DNA from: an uncultured Collinsella sp.
GTDB lineage: Bacteria > Actinomycetota > Coriobacteriia > Coriobacteriales > Coriobacteriaceae
DNA length: 15,762 nt
NCBI GenBank assembly: GCA_900544385.1
Contig: UQVD01000048.1
Span: 1 to 15,762 of the forward strand
Direction: 5' to 3'
Shown one piece after another: positions 7,048 to 13,654 of this stretch. Made by a program: the position numbers and the translations under genes. Below the pieces are notes generated by a model that saw only the letters and a program-made list of their open reading frames with translations, was not told the DNA's origin and did not search any database. Every line of letters starts with the position of its first letter. The stretch's first letter is position 1.

Positions 7048-7380
7048 TTTGGTTTCTACCGTGGGAGTCTTGTCCGCTGCGACTGGGGTGCGGGCGGTGT
7101 CCATAGTCAGGCAGTGCTTGGGGCAGCTCTCGATGCACTCGCCGCACACCACGCAGGCATACGGGTCGATCGACCACGTTCCGCCCTTGCGATCGACCGC
7201 GAGCGCGCCCGCCGGGCAGCGACGCGCGCACATGCCGCAGCAGATGCACACGTCCATGTCGTTGACGATGTGCCCGCGCAAGCGCTTGGGCGCCGTCAGC
7301 TCCTCCTGCGGATAGCACACCGTGACCGGTTGCTTGACCATAGAACCCAAGGCCGTCTTGGCAAATGTCAGTAAACTCAT
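7039..7380 (-). CDS. echF: Ech-type hydrogenase ferredoxin subunit, two 4Fe-4S clusters
   Basis: A 113-aa polyferredoxin subunit of the NuoI/HycF/EchF family, predicted to carry electrons from soluble reduced ferredoxin to the small subunit. Two full CxxCxxCxxxCP motifs are present: C45-C48-C51-C55 and C76-C79-C82-C86. Extra cysteines C22, C47 and C90 are not obvious ligands. The length suits EchF and is shorter than HycF. It is the last gene of the operon and starts 7 nt after the echE stop; its Shine-Dalgarno (GGAAAGGTAG) overlaps the end of echE, which implies coupled translation. The C-terminus lies within an 11-nt tandem repeat. The alternative assignment is HycF/HyfH of a formate hydrogenlyase; the separate NuoC- and NuoD-like genes make Ech the better fit. 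Confidence 0.88.
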   Translation of the reverse strand: MSLLTFAKTALGSMVKQPVTVCYPQEELTAPKRLRGHIVNDMDVCICCGMCARRCPAGALAVDRKGGTWSIDPYACVVCGECIESCPKHCLTMDTARTPVAADKTPTVETKLE

Positions 7381-7387
7381 GCCGTGC

Positions 7388-8476
7388 CTACCTTTCCGTG
7401 CAGCTAATGCAGGGGTCGATGGTCAAGATAATCATGGGCACGTTGGCAAGGAGCACGCCCTGCAGCGCATGTGTCAGACCCGCCAGGTTTTGCGACGTCG
7501 GCGTGCGCACGCGGAAACGGTCCAGGTTCTTGGTGCCGTTACCGCGCACATAGTAATACGCCTCGCCGCGCGGCTGCTCAATCACAACCTCACCGCGCGC
7601 GCCGTCGGCCGGCGTGAGCTTGGTGCGCCCGCCGATTCCGTCGTGCGGAATCTTGCCGACAAGCTCCTTGATGATGTCCATGGCCTGTGTGACCTCGGCA
7701 CAACGCACCCGGCAGCGGGCATAGCAGTCGCCATCGCTAGCAACGATAGGCTCAAACGCGGCCAGATCCGCATAGGCACCGTCGCCAAACATGCGCACGT
7801 CGTAGTCCACGCCCGAGGCGCGACCGAACGGGCCGACCATCGACAGATCAAGCGCGTCCTTCTTGCTGATCACACCCACGCCATGCAGGCGCTCGCCGCA
7901 GCTGTTGTCGTCCAAAAACGTATGCACCAGGGCCTCGTAGTCGGGACGCATGGCATCGAGCGTCTGCACAATACCCGCCAGCTCAGAGTCCTCAATATCG
8001 TGCTTAAGGCCGCCGATCTCGTTAATCGAAAGGATCACGCGGCCGCCGCAGGTGCTCTCAAAGATCTTAAGAATCTGCTCGCGCAGGGTCCACGAACGAT
8101 AGAACAGCGCCTCAAAGCCAAAGGCGTCGGCGAGCAGGCCCAGCCACAGCAGGTGCGAGTGAATGCGCGAAAGCTCGTGCAAAATGGTGCGGATGTACTG
8201 CACGCGGCCGGGCACCTCGATGTCGAGCATGCGCTCGCAGGCGCTGGCATAGCCGCAGCTGTGGCCCACGGCGCAGATGCCGCAGATGCGCTCGGCGATG
8301 TAGCCAAACTGGTGCATGTCACGCTTTTCGATGAGCTTCTCGAGTCCGCGGTGCACAAAGCCGATCTGCGGAATTGCCTCGAGAACGCGGTCGTCCTCGA
8401 TCACCAGGTCCAAATGAAGCGGCTCGGGCAGCACCGGGTGCTGCGGGCCAAACGGAATAACGGAGCGATGTGCCAT
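7388..8476 (-). CDS. echE: Ech-type [NiFe] hydrogenase large (catalytic) subunit
   Basis: A 362-aa NuoD-like large subunit that holds the NiFe active site where protons are reduced to H2. The N-terminal ligand motif is ERICGIC (C65, C68) followed by GHSCGYASACE. The C-terminal motif is DPCISCTER (C356, C359). The IHSHLLWLGL stretch and the IGGLKHDI segment are typical of group 4 enzymes. The protein ends directly after CTER, so there is no C-terminal peptide to be removed by a maturation protease, unlike E. coli HycE. The length equals that of a stand-alone EchE, not the about 570-aa NuoC-NuoD fusion of HycE. It lies 5 nt after echD, with the ribosome site GGAGG inside the last echD codons. 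Nickel insertion needs hyp genes, which are not in the window. Confidence 0.92.
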   Translation of the reverse strand: MAHRSVIPFGPQHPVLPEPLHLDLVIEDDRVLEAIPQIGFVHRGLEKLIEKRDMHQFGYIAERICGICAVGHSCGYASACERMLDIEVPGRVQYIRTILHELSRIHSHLLWLGLLADAFGFEALFYRSWTLREQILKIFESTCGGRVILSINEIGGLKHDIEDSELAGIVQTLDAMRPDYEALVHTFLDDNSCGERLHGVGVISKKDALDLSMVGPFGRASGVDYDVRMFGDGAYADLAAFEPIVASDGDCYARCRVRCAEVTQAMDIIKELVGKIPHDGIGGRTKLTPADGARGEVVIEQPRGEAYYYVRGNGTKNLDRFRVRTPTSQNLAGLTHALQGVLLANVPMIILTIDPCISCTER

Positions 8477-8481
8477 GGACC

Positions 8482-9180
8482 TTACGCCTCCTTTTTCTGC
8501 TTGTCGCGGGCGGCCTTGGCGGCAAGCGCCGCGCGGACCTTGGCTGCTTTCTCGGGATCCATGGCAGCGAGCTTTGCCTCCATCTCGGCAGCCTTGAGCG
8601 CGGCCTTGGCAGCGGCATCGTCATGCTGGGCATCGGAGCCGGCAGCCGCAGCGGGCTGAGCGACGGCAGCGCCCGCAGCGCCCTCCCCTGCAGCAGCCGC
8701 AGCGGCGGCCTTTTCGGCCGCGGCCTTGCGCGCCTTGGCCTCGGCAGCGGCACGGACCTTCATGGCTTTCTCGCGCGCGGCCTTCACCTCGGGCGTGATA
8801 ACGCTCATGGGCTCGGCAGTCGAAACCTGGTAGAAAAAGCCCTTAAAGTCGACCTGCATGTCAGTGATGGCAAGACCAAACAGGTCGTGGGCCTCATTTT
8901 CAAACGGGAACACCGCGGGGTAATACGAGCTGATGGACGGAATCTCCTGGTACTGGTCGATGCCCTCAACCACCAGGTTCTCAATCGCATAGCTGCCGTC
9001 CTGCGCAATATGCTCCTGAGCAGCACGAACGTTGATAAACGTATAGACCAAGCGATACGAGCCGTCGTCGACGTTGCGTTCAGCGTGCATTTGCACAAAG
9101 CGCGCGCCGACGCCCTTAAGCGCCTGGACATGCGACAGGAGCTCTTCGATCCCGACGGTGGTATAGATAGCCTTTTGCAT
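8482..9180 (-). CDS. echD: Ech-type hydrogenase NuoC-like subunit with Ala/Lys-rich tail
   Basis: A 232-aa subunit. Residues 1-130 form a NuoC/30-kDa-type domain, with the signature FPFENEAHDLFG at 91-102 (compare the ERE-x-xDLFG motif of complex I) and a following MQVDFKGFFYQV strand. This part structurally supports the large subunit in related complexes. Residues about 131-232 are an unusual extension dominated by Ala, Lys and Glu (KAAREKAMKVRAAAEAKARK and similar), probably helical and charged, with a Gly/Pro break near 165-182. Typical EchD proteins end near residue 125. The start overlaps the echC stop by one base (TAATG), with AAAGGAGG 8 nt upstream: clear translational coupling. The tail has no function I recognise. 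Confidence 0.86.
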   Translation of the reverse strand: MQKAIYTTVGIEELLSHVQALKGVGARFVQMHAERNVDDGSYRLVYTFINVRAAQEHIAQDGSYAIENLVVEGIDQYQEIPSISSYYPAVFPFENEAHDLFGLAITDMQVDFKGFFYQVSTAEPMSVITPEVKAAREKAMKVRAAAEAKARKAAAEKAAAAAAAGEGAAGAAVAQPAAAAGSDAQHDDAAAKAALKAAEMEAKLAAMDPEKAAKVRAALAAKAARDKQKKEA

Positions 9181-9734
9181 TACTCGGCCTCCTTTGCAGC
9201 GGCGGTCGCGTCGCCGGCCTCCGCAGCAGCCACAAACCCATCCTCGCCCAGCTCAACGCCACCGTCCCAGGTAGCGGCACCGCCCACGGTGAGCGGGTCG
9301 CCACCGGCGCGCATCACGGCCTCCTTCTGGTCCAGGATGCCGCACGCCTCCACGATGGCATCGATCACCGTCTCGGGGCGAATGGCGCACCCGGGCGCGT
9401 ACACGTCCACGGGAATCGCGCGGTCCACGCCGCCGATCACGTTATAGGCATCGCGGAACACGCCGCCCGAGCACGCGCAGATGCCGCACGCCACCACACA
9501 CTTGGGCTCGAGCATCTGGTTGTAGATCTGGCGCACGACGGGCAGGTTCTGAGCATTGACCGATCCCGTCACCAAAAAGATATCCGCATGCTTGGGGTTG
9601 CCGGTGTTGACCACACCAAAACGCTCCGCATCAAACAGTGGGGTAAGCGAGGCCAGCACCTCGATATCGCATCCGTTGCAGCTCGAACCGTCGTAATGAA
9701 TAACCCACGGCGAGCGCGACATTTTATGATCCAT
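9180..9734 (-). CDS. echC: Ech-type [NiFe] hydrogenase small subunit
   Basis: A 184-aa NuoB/HycG-like subunit that binds the proximal 4Fe-4S cluster and passes electrons from EchF to the NiFe centre. Ligands visible are C19 and C22 (SSCNGCDIE), C86 (ACGICACSGG) and C116 (YAPGCAIRPE). C83 and C88 are additional cysteines around the third ligand. VTGSVN at 55-60 is the usual loop. The last 30 residues are an Ala/Glu-rich tail similar in character to the echD tail. The start at 9734 follows TTAGGAGG (9743-9750), which overlaps the stop of the upstream fused membrane gene 12 nt away. Met5 is a possible internal start but has poorer spacing. Confidence 0.92.
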   Translation of the reverse strand: MDHKMSRSPWVIHYDGSSCNGCDIEVLASLTPLFDAERFGVVNTGNPKHADIFLVTGSVNAQNLPVVRQIYNQMLEPKCVVACGICACSGGVFRDAYNVIGGVDRAIPVDVYAPGCAIRPETVIDAIVEACGILDQKEAVMRAGGDPLTVGGAATWDGGVELGEDGFVAAAEAGDATAAAKEAE

Positions 9735-9746
9735 GGATGCCGCCTC

Positions 9747-12629
9747 CTAAATAAATACGTCGACGAGGATGGGCATAAGGTTGAGCAGGCCAAACACCAG
9801 CGCCACGCCCCATCCGAGCCTAAAGCAGCTGCGCCAGGTGCTGCGTGCGAAGGTGTTGTCGATCAGGACCTCGACAAAATACGTCGCGGCCATCACGACC
9901 AGGGCTACAACCAAGCTCACGGGATTGTCCCAGACAAAGAACATGCCCACCCACATCAAAAACAGCACGGTCTCGCACCAGTGCATAAGGGTCATCTTGG
10001 CCAGCGTGCCGCCGCTCATCTCGGTGGCGACACCCTGGACAATCTCCTGATGCGCGTGATGCGAGTACGAAAGATCGAACGGCGACTTGCGCAGCTTGAT
10101 GGTGAGCACCGCGAGCAGCGCGAGGAAAATGGGCGCGCTGTACACGATGATGGGGGCCGACTGCCCCGTCACGGCGATGGAATCAAAGCTGTCGGTGGCA
10201 AGGTACAGGCCCACGCTCATCAGCAGAACGGCGGGCTCGTAACTCATAACCTGCAGCAACTCACGATCGGCGCCAATCTGGGCAAACGGGCTTTGCGTCG
10301 AGGCGGACGCCAACACCACAAAGATCGCGGCTAGCGTAACCATAAAGGCGCACAGCAGCGTGTTGGAGCCCGACACAAAGATGCCGCCGCCCACGACGGT
10401 AAAGATGAGCGCGCACGCCATGTAGGTATCGTCCATGGTGTTTACGCTGGCGGGAGCCTTGCGCAGCAGCTTGGCAACGTCGTAGAAGGGCTGCAGCAGG
10501 CGCGGACCCACACGGCCCTGCATGCGGGCCGAAAGCTTGCGGTCAACGCCGTCGATCAGGCCACCAACCAAAGGCGCCAGCAGGGCAAACACCACGGTAC
10601 CAATAAAGATGCCCACGACGCCCGAACCTTCAAAATACTTACCGCGCAGCACCGAAGGCGCGCTCATGGCAAGCCGCTCGGGCCCAATCCACGCGCAACA
10701 CAGCAGCGCAAACAAGATAATGCTGCAGCACACGACGCTGCCCGCGGGGCCGATACGCTTCTCGCCAAGGGCGTCCTCCGAGTACCAATTGCGCTTTTCG
10801 GCCTTCACCTCGTGTCCCATCGAGCCGCGGAAATGGCGATATTTGTCGGTTCCCACGCCCGAAAGGTACACGTTGACGTGCGGCTTATTGCTCACGCGGA
10901 ACGACGTCAGCAGCACCACGGCGATAAACGCCACGATAACCACCATCAGATACATGGAGTCCTTGCCGATAACGTACGGCACGCGGCCAAACACCATGGC
11001 CAAGTAAGGCGACACCAGACCGCTCGAGATAACCGGGAACGCCACGCAGCACAGAATCAGCAGCGCGGCGATGGTGTTGAGGGCCATCCATTCGGTCTTA
11101 TGGACATTGACCTCAACGTTTTGAGCCGTGGGGTCGACGCCCGAAAGCTTGGCAAGCCACTTGCCCCAGAAGAAGAACGTCGTGGCCGAGCCAAAGGCAA
11201 GCACCATGATCATGAGTACGTTGCCGGTCTGTGCAAACGCCACCAGGGCGCCCCACTTGGACACGAGCATGCCAAACGGCGCCACAAACATGCCCATGAT
11301 GCCCAGCATCATCAGGCGCGTCAGGTGAGGCATGCGGCTGAACATGCCGTCCATGTCCTCGATATTGCGGCTGCCGATATGATGCTCGGCCGTGCCCACG
11401 CACAGGAACAGCAACGACTTGGCCACCGTGTGGAACAAGATCAGGAAGATGGCAGCCCACACGGCCTCGGGCGCGCCGACGCCCAGGCAGGCACTGATGA
11501 GGCCCAGGTTGGAGATGGTGGAGTACGCAAGCACGCGCTTGGCGTTGCTCTGCGAGATCGCCATAAGGGCTGCCAGCAAAAACGTGATGGCGCCCACACT
11601 TGTGACCATAAAGCCGGTCACGGGATAGATGGCATAGAGCGGGCTCAGCTTGACCATCAGGAACACGCCGGCCTTGACCATGGTGGACGAGTGCAGCAGG
11701 GCGCTCGTGGGCGTGGGGGCAACCATAGCACCGAGCAGCCAAGTATGGAACGGCATCTGCGCGGCCTTGGTGAGCGCGGCGAGCGACAACAGGATGACCG
11801 GCATCACCAGCAACGCGGATTGCGCGGTTCCGGCGCCGGAAAGTTCGATCATGCCCGAGATGGTCAGCGGCATGCCGTTAACGTGCAGGTACATGAGTCC
11901 GACCAAAAACGCGATACCGCCCAGCATGTTGAGGATGATCTGGGTGAAGGCGTTTTTGATGGCCTCGGGCGTGCGAGTGTAGCCAATCATAAGGAACGAG
12001 CACACGGTGGTGATTTCCCAGCCGCAGAACAGCCACTCAAGGTTGTCGCTCGTCACGATGACGAACATGGCCGAGAGGAACAGGAACATGAGCGCCAGGA
12101 ACTGCGGGCGACGGTCGGGCGCGATCTGCCCGCGCAGCGCGGCCTCGTGCTCGTCATGGGCCTGGAAGTCCTTCATGTAGCCCAAGGCATACACGCAGAT
12201 GAGGCTGCCGACGATGCCGACGGCGAGGACCATGATTACGCTCATGTAGTCCAGGTAGAGCGGGGTTGCGGTGACGGCTTCGGTCGCGGGCAGCGTCATG
12301 GCTGCAAAGGCGAGCGAGCCCACCAACTGGACTACGCCGAGCACCGTGGTGAGCGCGTTCCTATATTTGTACGCGTTGTACAGGATGACGGCGCACAGGA
12401 TGACGTCGATAACGGAACTGATGATCGAGAGCACATGCGAGGTGCCGGGGGCAACCTCAAAGCTCTGCGGACCCGTGCCAAAAAACATGACGGCGACTAC
12501 AACTGTCACCGCCATAATAATGCCGGAGCCTATGAGCCCCACCGCATCGCGGGCGCGGTCACCGCGCGCGAGCAGCATGCCCAGCGCAGGTACCAGCGGA
12601 AACAGGGTAAGGAAATACAGTAGCGTCAT
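9747..12629 (-). CDS. Fused EchA-EchB membrane subunit (NuoL-like antiporter plus NuoH-like anchor)
   Basis: A 960-aa, highly hydrophobic protein combining two normally separate Ech/Hyc subunits. Residues 1 to about 650 are NuoL/HyfB/EchA-like, with ion-channel residues in place: E205 in CGWEITTVCSF, K288 in LTKAAQMPFHTWL, the APTPTSALLHSSTMVKAG loop at 304-321, and K404 in FHTVAKSLLFL. Residues about 665-960 are NuoH/HycD/EchB-like: DRKLSARMQGRVGPRLLQPF at 696-715, SYEPAVLL around 796-803, and KSPFDLSYSHHAHQEIVQG followed by ATEMSGGT up to 875. The join (about 650-670) has no stop, no frameshift, and no Shine-Dalgarno before Met655. The start ATG at 12629 is preceded by GGGGGAG. As first gene of the operon it would couple H2 formation to H+ or Na+ export and anchor EchC-F. 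A HycC-HycD fusion in a formate hydrogenlyase is the alternative name. Confidence 0.9.
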   Translation of the reverse strand: MTLLYFLTLFPLVPALGMLLARGDRARDAVGLIGSGIIMAVTVVVAVMFFGTGPQSFEVAPGTSHVLSIISSVIDVILCAVILYNAYKYRNALTTVLGVVQLVGSLAFAAMTLPATEAVTATPLYLDYMSVIMVLAVGIVGSLICVYALGYMKDFQAHDEHEAALRGQIAPDRRPQFLALMFLFLSAMFVIVTSDNLEWLFCGWEITTVCSFLMIGYTRTPEAIKNAFTQIILNMLGGIAFLVGLMYLHVNGMPLTISGMIELSGAGTAQSALLVMPVILLSLAALTKAAQMPFHTWLLGAMVAPTPTSALLHSSTMVKAGVFLMVKLSPLYAIYPVTGFMVTSVGAITFLLAALMAISQSNAKRVLAYSTISNLGLISACLGVGAPEAVWAAIFLILFHTVAKSLLFLCVGTAEHHIGSRNIEDMDGMFSRMPHLTRLMMLGIMGMFVAPFGMLVSKWGALVAFAQTGNVLMIMVLAFGSATTFFFWGKWLAKLSGVDPTAQNVEVNVHKTEWMALNTIAALLILCCVAFPVISSGLVSPYLAMVFGRVPYVIGKDSMYLMVVIVAFIAVVLLTSFRVSNKPHVNVYLSGVGTDKYRHFRGSMGHEVKAEKRNWYSEDALGEKRIGPAGSVVCCSIILFALLCCAWIGPERLAMSAPSVLRGKYFEGSGVVGIFIGTVVFALLAPLVGGLIDGVDRKLSARMQGRVGPRLLQPFYDVAKLLRKAPASVNTMDDTYMACALIFTVVGGGIFVSGSNTLLCAFMVTLAAIFVVLASASTQSPFAQIGADRELLQVMSYEPAVLLMSVGLYLATDSFDSIAVTGQSAPIIVYSAPIFLALLAVLTIKLRKSPFDLSYSHHAHQEIVQGVATEMSGGTLAKMTLMHWCETVLFLMWVGMFFVWDNPVSLVVALVVMAATYFVEVLIDNTFARSTWRSCFRLGWGVALVFGLLNLMPILVDVFI

Positions 12630-12669
12630 ACCATCACTCCCCCATGCAAAAACGCTGCAATTGTTTAAC

Positions 12670-12675
12670 GTTATA
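12670..12675 (-). promoter_or_regulatory. Possible -10 element of the hydrogenase operon
   Basis: On the minus strand TATAAC lies 41 bp upstream of the start of the fused membrane gene, in the only AT-rich part of this spacer. No good -35 is found at 16-18 bp. A TTGACC further upstream is too distant. This is a weak candidate only. Confidence 0.25.
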
Positions 12676-12773
12676 GCTCAATTACGGGGTTGCGGTGGCA
12701 GGTTTTCGGTCAACTGGGGAGTTTTGGGCGTACGGGGTAAGGGCATGTCCACATTGGAGCAGAGGCGCGGTAA

Positions 12774-12797
12774 GAAAAATGCGCCCCTGTGGGCGCA
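12774..12797 (-). terminator. Intrinsic terminator of the helix-turn-helix gene
   Basis: TGCGCCC (12780-12786) pairs with GGGCGCA (12791-12797) around a 4-nt loop. On the minus strand the stem is followed by A then TTTTTC. It starts 12 bp beyond the stop codon, so the small gene is its own transcription unit, separate from the hydrogenase operon. Confidence 0.8.
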
Positions 12798-12809
12798 CCA
12801 TCCCGTTCG

Positions 12810-13205
12810 CTATTCCGCCTTTTTAACGCGCGGCTTGCGACCGCGCGGCTTATCGACCAGTGCGGACTCACCGCTCTCGCGGTACTGACGGCACCAAGCC
12901 TTGACCGAAGACTCGCTGGGAATCTTGTGCTTGATCATGGCCTCGCGAACCGTCAAGCCGTTTTCCAGACGGTCCTTAACCACAGCGAGCTTTACGTCGT
13001 ACGAATAGGTGTGATGATGCGAACCGGCATTGAGAACGGCGTCGGCACCGCCCACGGCATACGCGCGGGCCCACTGACGAGCCGTGGCCTGGGGAATGCC
13101 AAGCTCCGCGGCGAGAGCGCGATGACCGACCCCCTCTTGGAGGATCTCGACGGCGCGCTGCCTAACCTCGGGCGCATGCGTGCGAGTCCTAGTTGCTTCC
13201 GACAT
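12810..13205 (-). CDS. Orphan double helix-turn-helix protein, IS150/IS3-type OrfA-like
   Basis: About 131 aa from the ATG at 13205. The GTG at 13214 would give 134 aa, but AAGAAG sits 8 nt before the ATG and almost touches the GTG. Two HTH units are readable: one in the first half (RQRAVEILQEG, HRALAAELGIPQATARQWARAY) and one in the second (LAVVKDRLENG, LTVREAMIKHKIPSESSVKAWCRQYRE). The C-terminus is basic (KPRGRKPRVKK). The layout resembles IS150 InsJ and other IS3-family OrfA proteins, which bind transposon ends. No OrfB/DDE transposase follows, no terminal inverted repeats were found, and it has its own terminator. It may be an insertion-sequence remnant or a domesticated DNA-binding regulator. 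Targets are unknown. Confidence 0.8.
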   Translation of the reverse strand: MSEATRTRTHAPEVRQRAVEILQEGVGHRALAAELGIPQATARQWARAYAVGGADAVLNAGSHHHTYSYDVKLAVVKDRLENGLTVREAMIKHKIPSESSVKAWCRQYRESGESALVDKPRGRKPRVKKAE

Positions 13206-13258
13206 ACCTGCCACTTCTTAGCCTTAGCCGTTAATCTGCTTTCTTACGTGCAAGTTAG

Positions 13259-13267
13259 ATAGTAGCA
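13259..13267 (-). promoter_or_regulatory. Extended -10 promoter candidate for the helix-turn-helix gene
   Basis: On the minus strand TGCTACTAT (TGn extended -10 plus TACTAT) lies about 54 bp upstream of the ATG at 13205, in AT-rich DNA. A CTTTGA hexamer 16 bp upstream is a poor -35, which extended -10 promoters can tolerate. Confidence 0.4.
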
Positions 13268-13540
13268 TTTTACTGTTTGCTCAAAGCAGTTAATTAAAAT
13301 AGACGCGGCGTTATCTGGGCATTTGGCACCAAATTACGACATTTCTTTATCGATTATTTACGCTGGTAGCTGACTCGCAGCTAATCGTCATTCGCTTGTC
13401 AACAAAATTGGCATCTCTTTATGTCCTTTGGTATAGAGGATATAGTTATTAACCCCTCCCCCAATATTTTTGAGTGATCTGCAAGGCAGTAGACGTCCTC
13501 ACTCCTCATGATTACCTCGCATTGCCATCCACCGGAGCAA
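13268..13540. other. AT-rich spacer without a supported gene
   Basis: This stretch is clearly more AT-rich than the surrounding genes. It holds a short inverted repeat TAGCTG-actcg-CAGCTA (13367-13383) and, on the plus strand, a promoter-like TTGGCA (13408-13413) with TATAGA (13432-13437) at 18-bp spacing. No open frame here has a convincing ribosome site or family resemblance. Confidence 0.5.
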
Positions 13541-13579
13541 AACAAAAAGGGCGGGACCTGCTGCGCTTGCAGGCCCCGC
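13541..13579 (-). terminator. Intrinsic terminator of the flavoprotein reductase gene
   Basis: An 11-bp stem with one mismatch (13551-13561 with 13569-13579) is followed on the minus strand by CCTTTTTGTTTTG. A second GC-rich imperfect hairpin (about 13610-13639) lies between it and the stop codon of the reductase. Confidence 0.75.
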
Positions 13580-13654
13580 ACCGGTTGACACCCGACGGGA
13601 CACAGCCGGGCGAGGCGGATCCGTGCTACCGCCCCGCCTGGCCGCGATGTTCAG

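Noticed and set aside
10812..12623. Plus-strand open frame of 603 codons opposite the fused membrane gene
   Set aside because: It is very rich in His, Arg, Gln and Asp, as expected from the complement of membrane-protein codons, and has no ribosome site or family motif.
7388..12629. Assignment as E. coli-type formate hydrogenlyase (hyc/hyf)
   Set aside because: HycE is a NuoC-NuoD fusion and the hyc order places the small subunit last. Here NuoC- and NuoD-like genes are separate, the order matches echABCDEF, and no formate dehydrogenase or HycB-like gene is present. Formate linkage through genes elsewhere cannot be excluded.
7388..12629. Assignment as respiratory complex I (nuo)
   Set aside because: The large subunit keeps all four NiFe-ligating cysteines (C65, C68, C356, C359), which NuoD lacks, and most nuo genes are absent.
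13399..13581. 60-codon minus-strand open frame in the AT-rich spacer
   Set aside because: It reads through the reductase terminator hairpin and has no ribosome site or recognisable domain.
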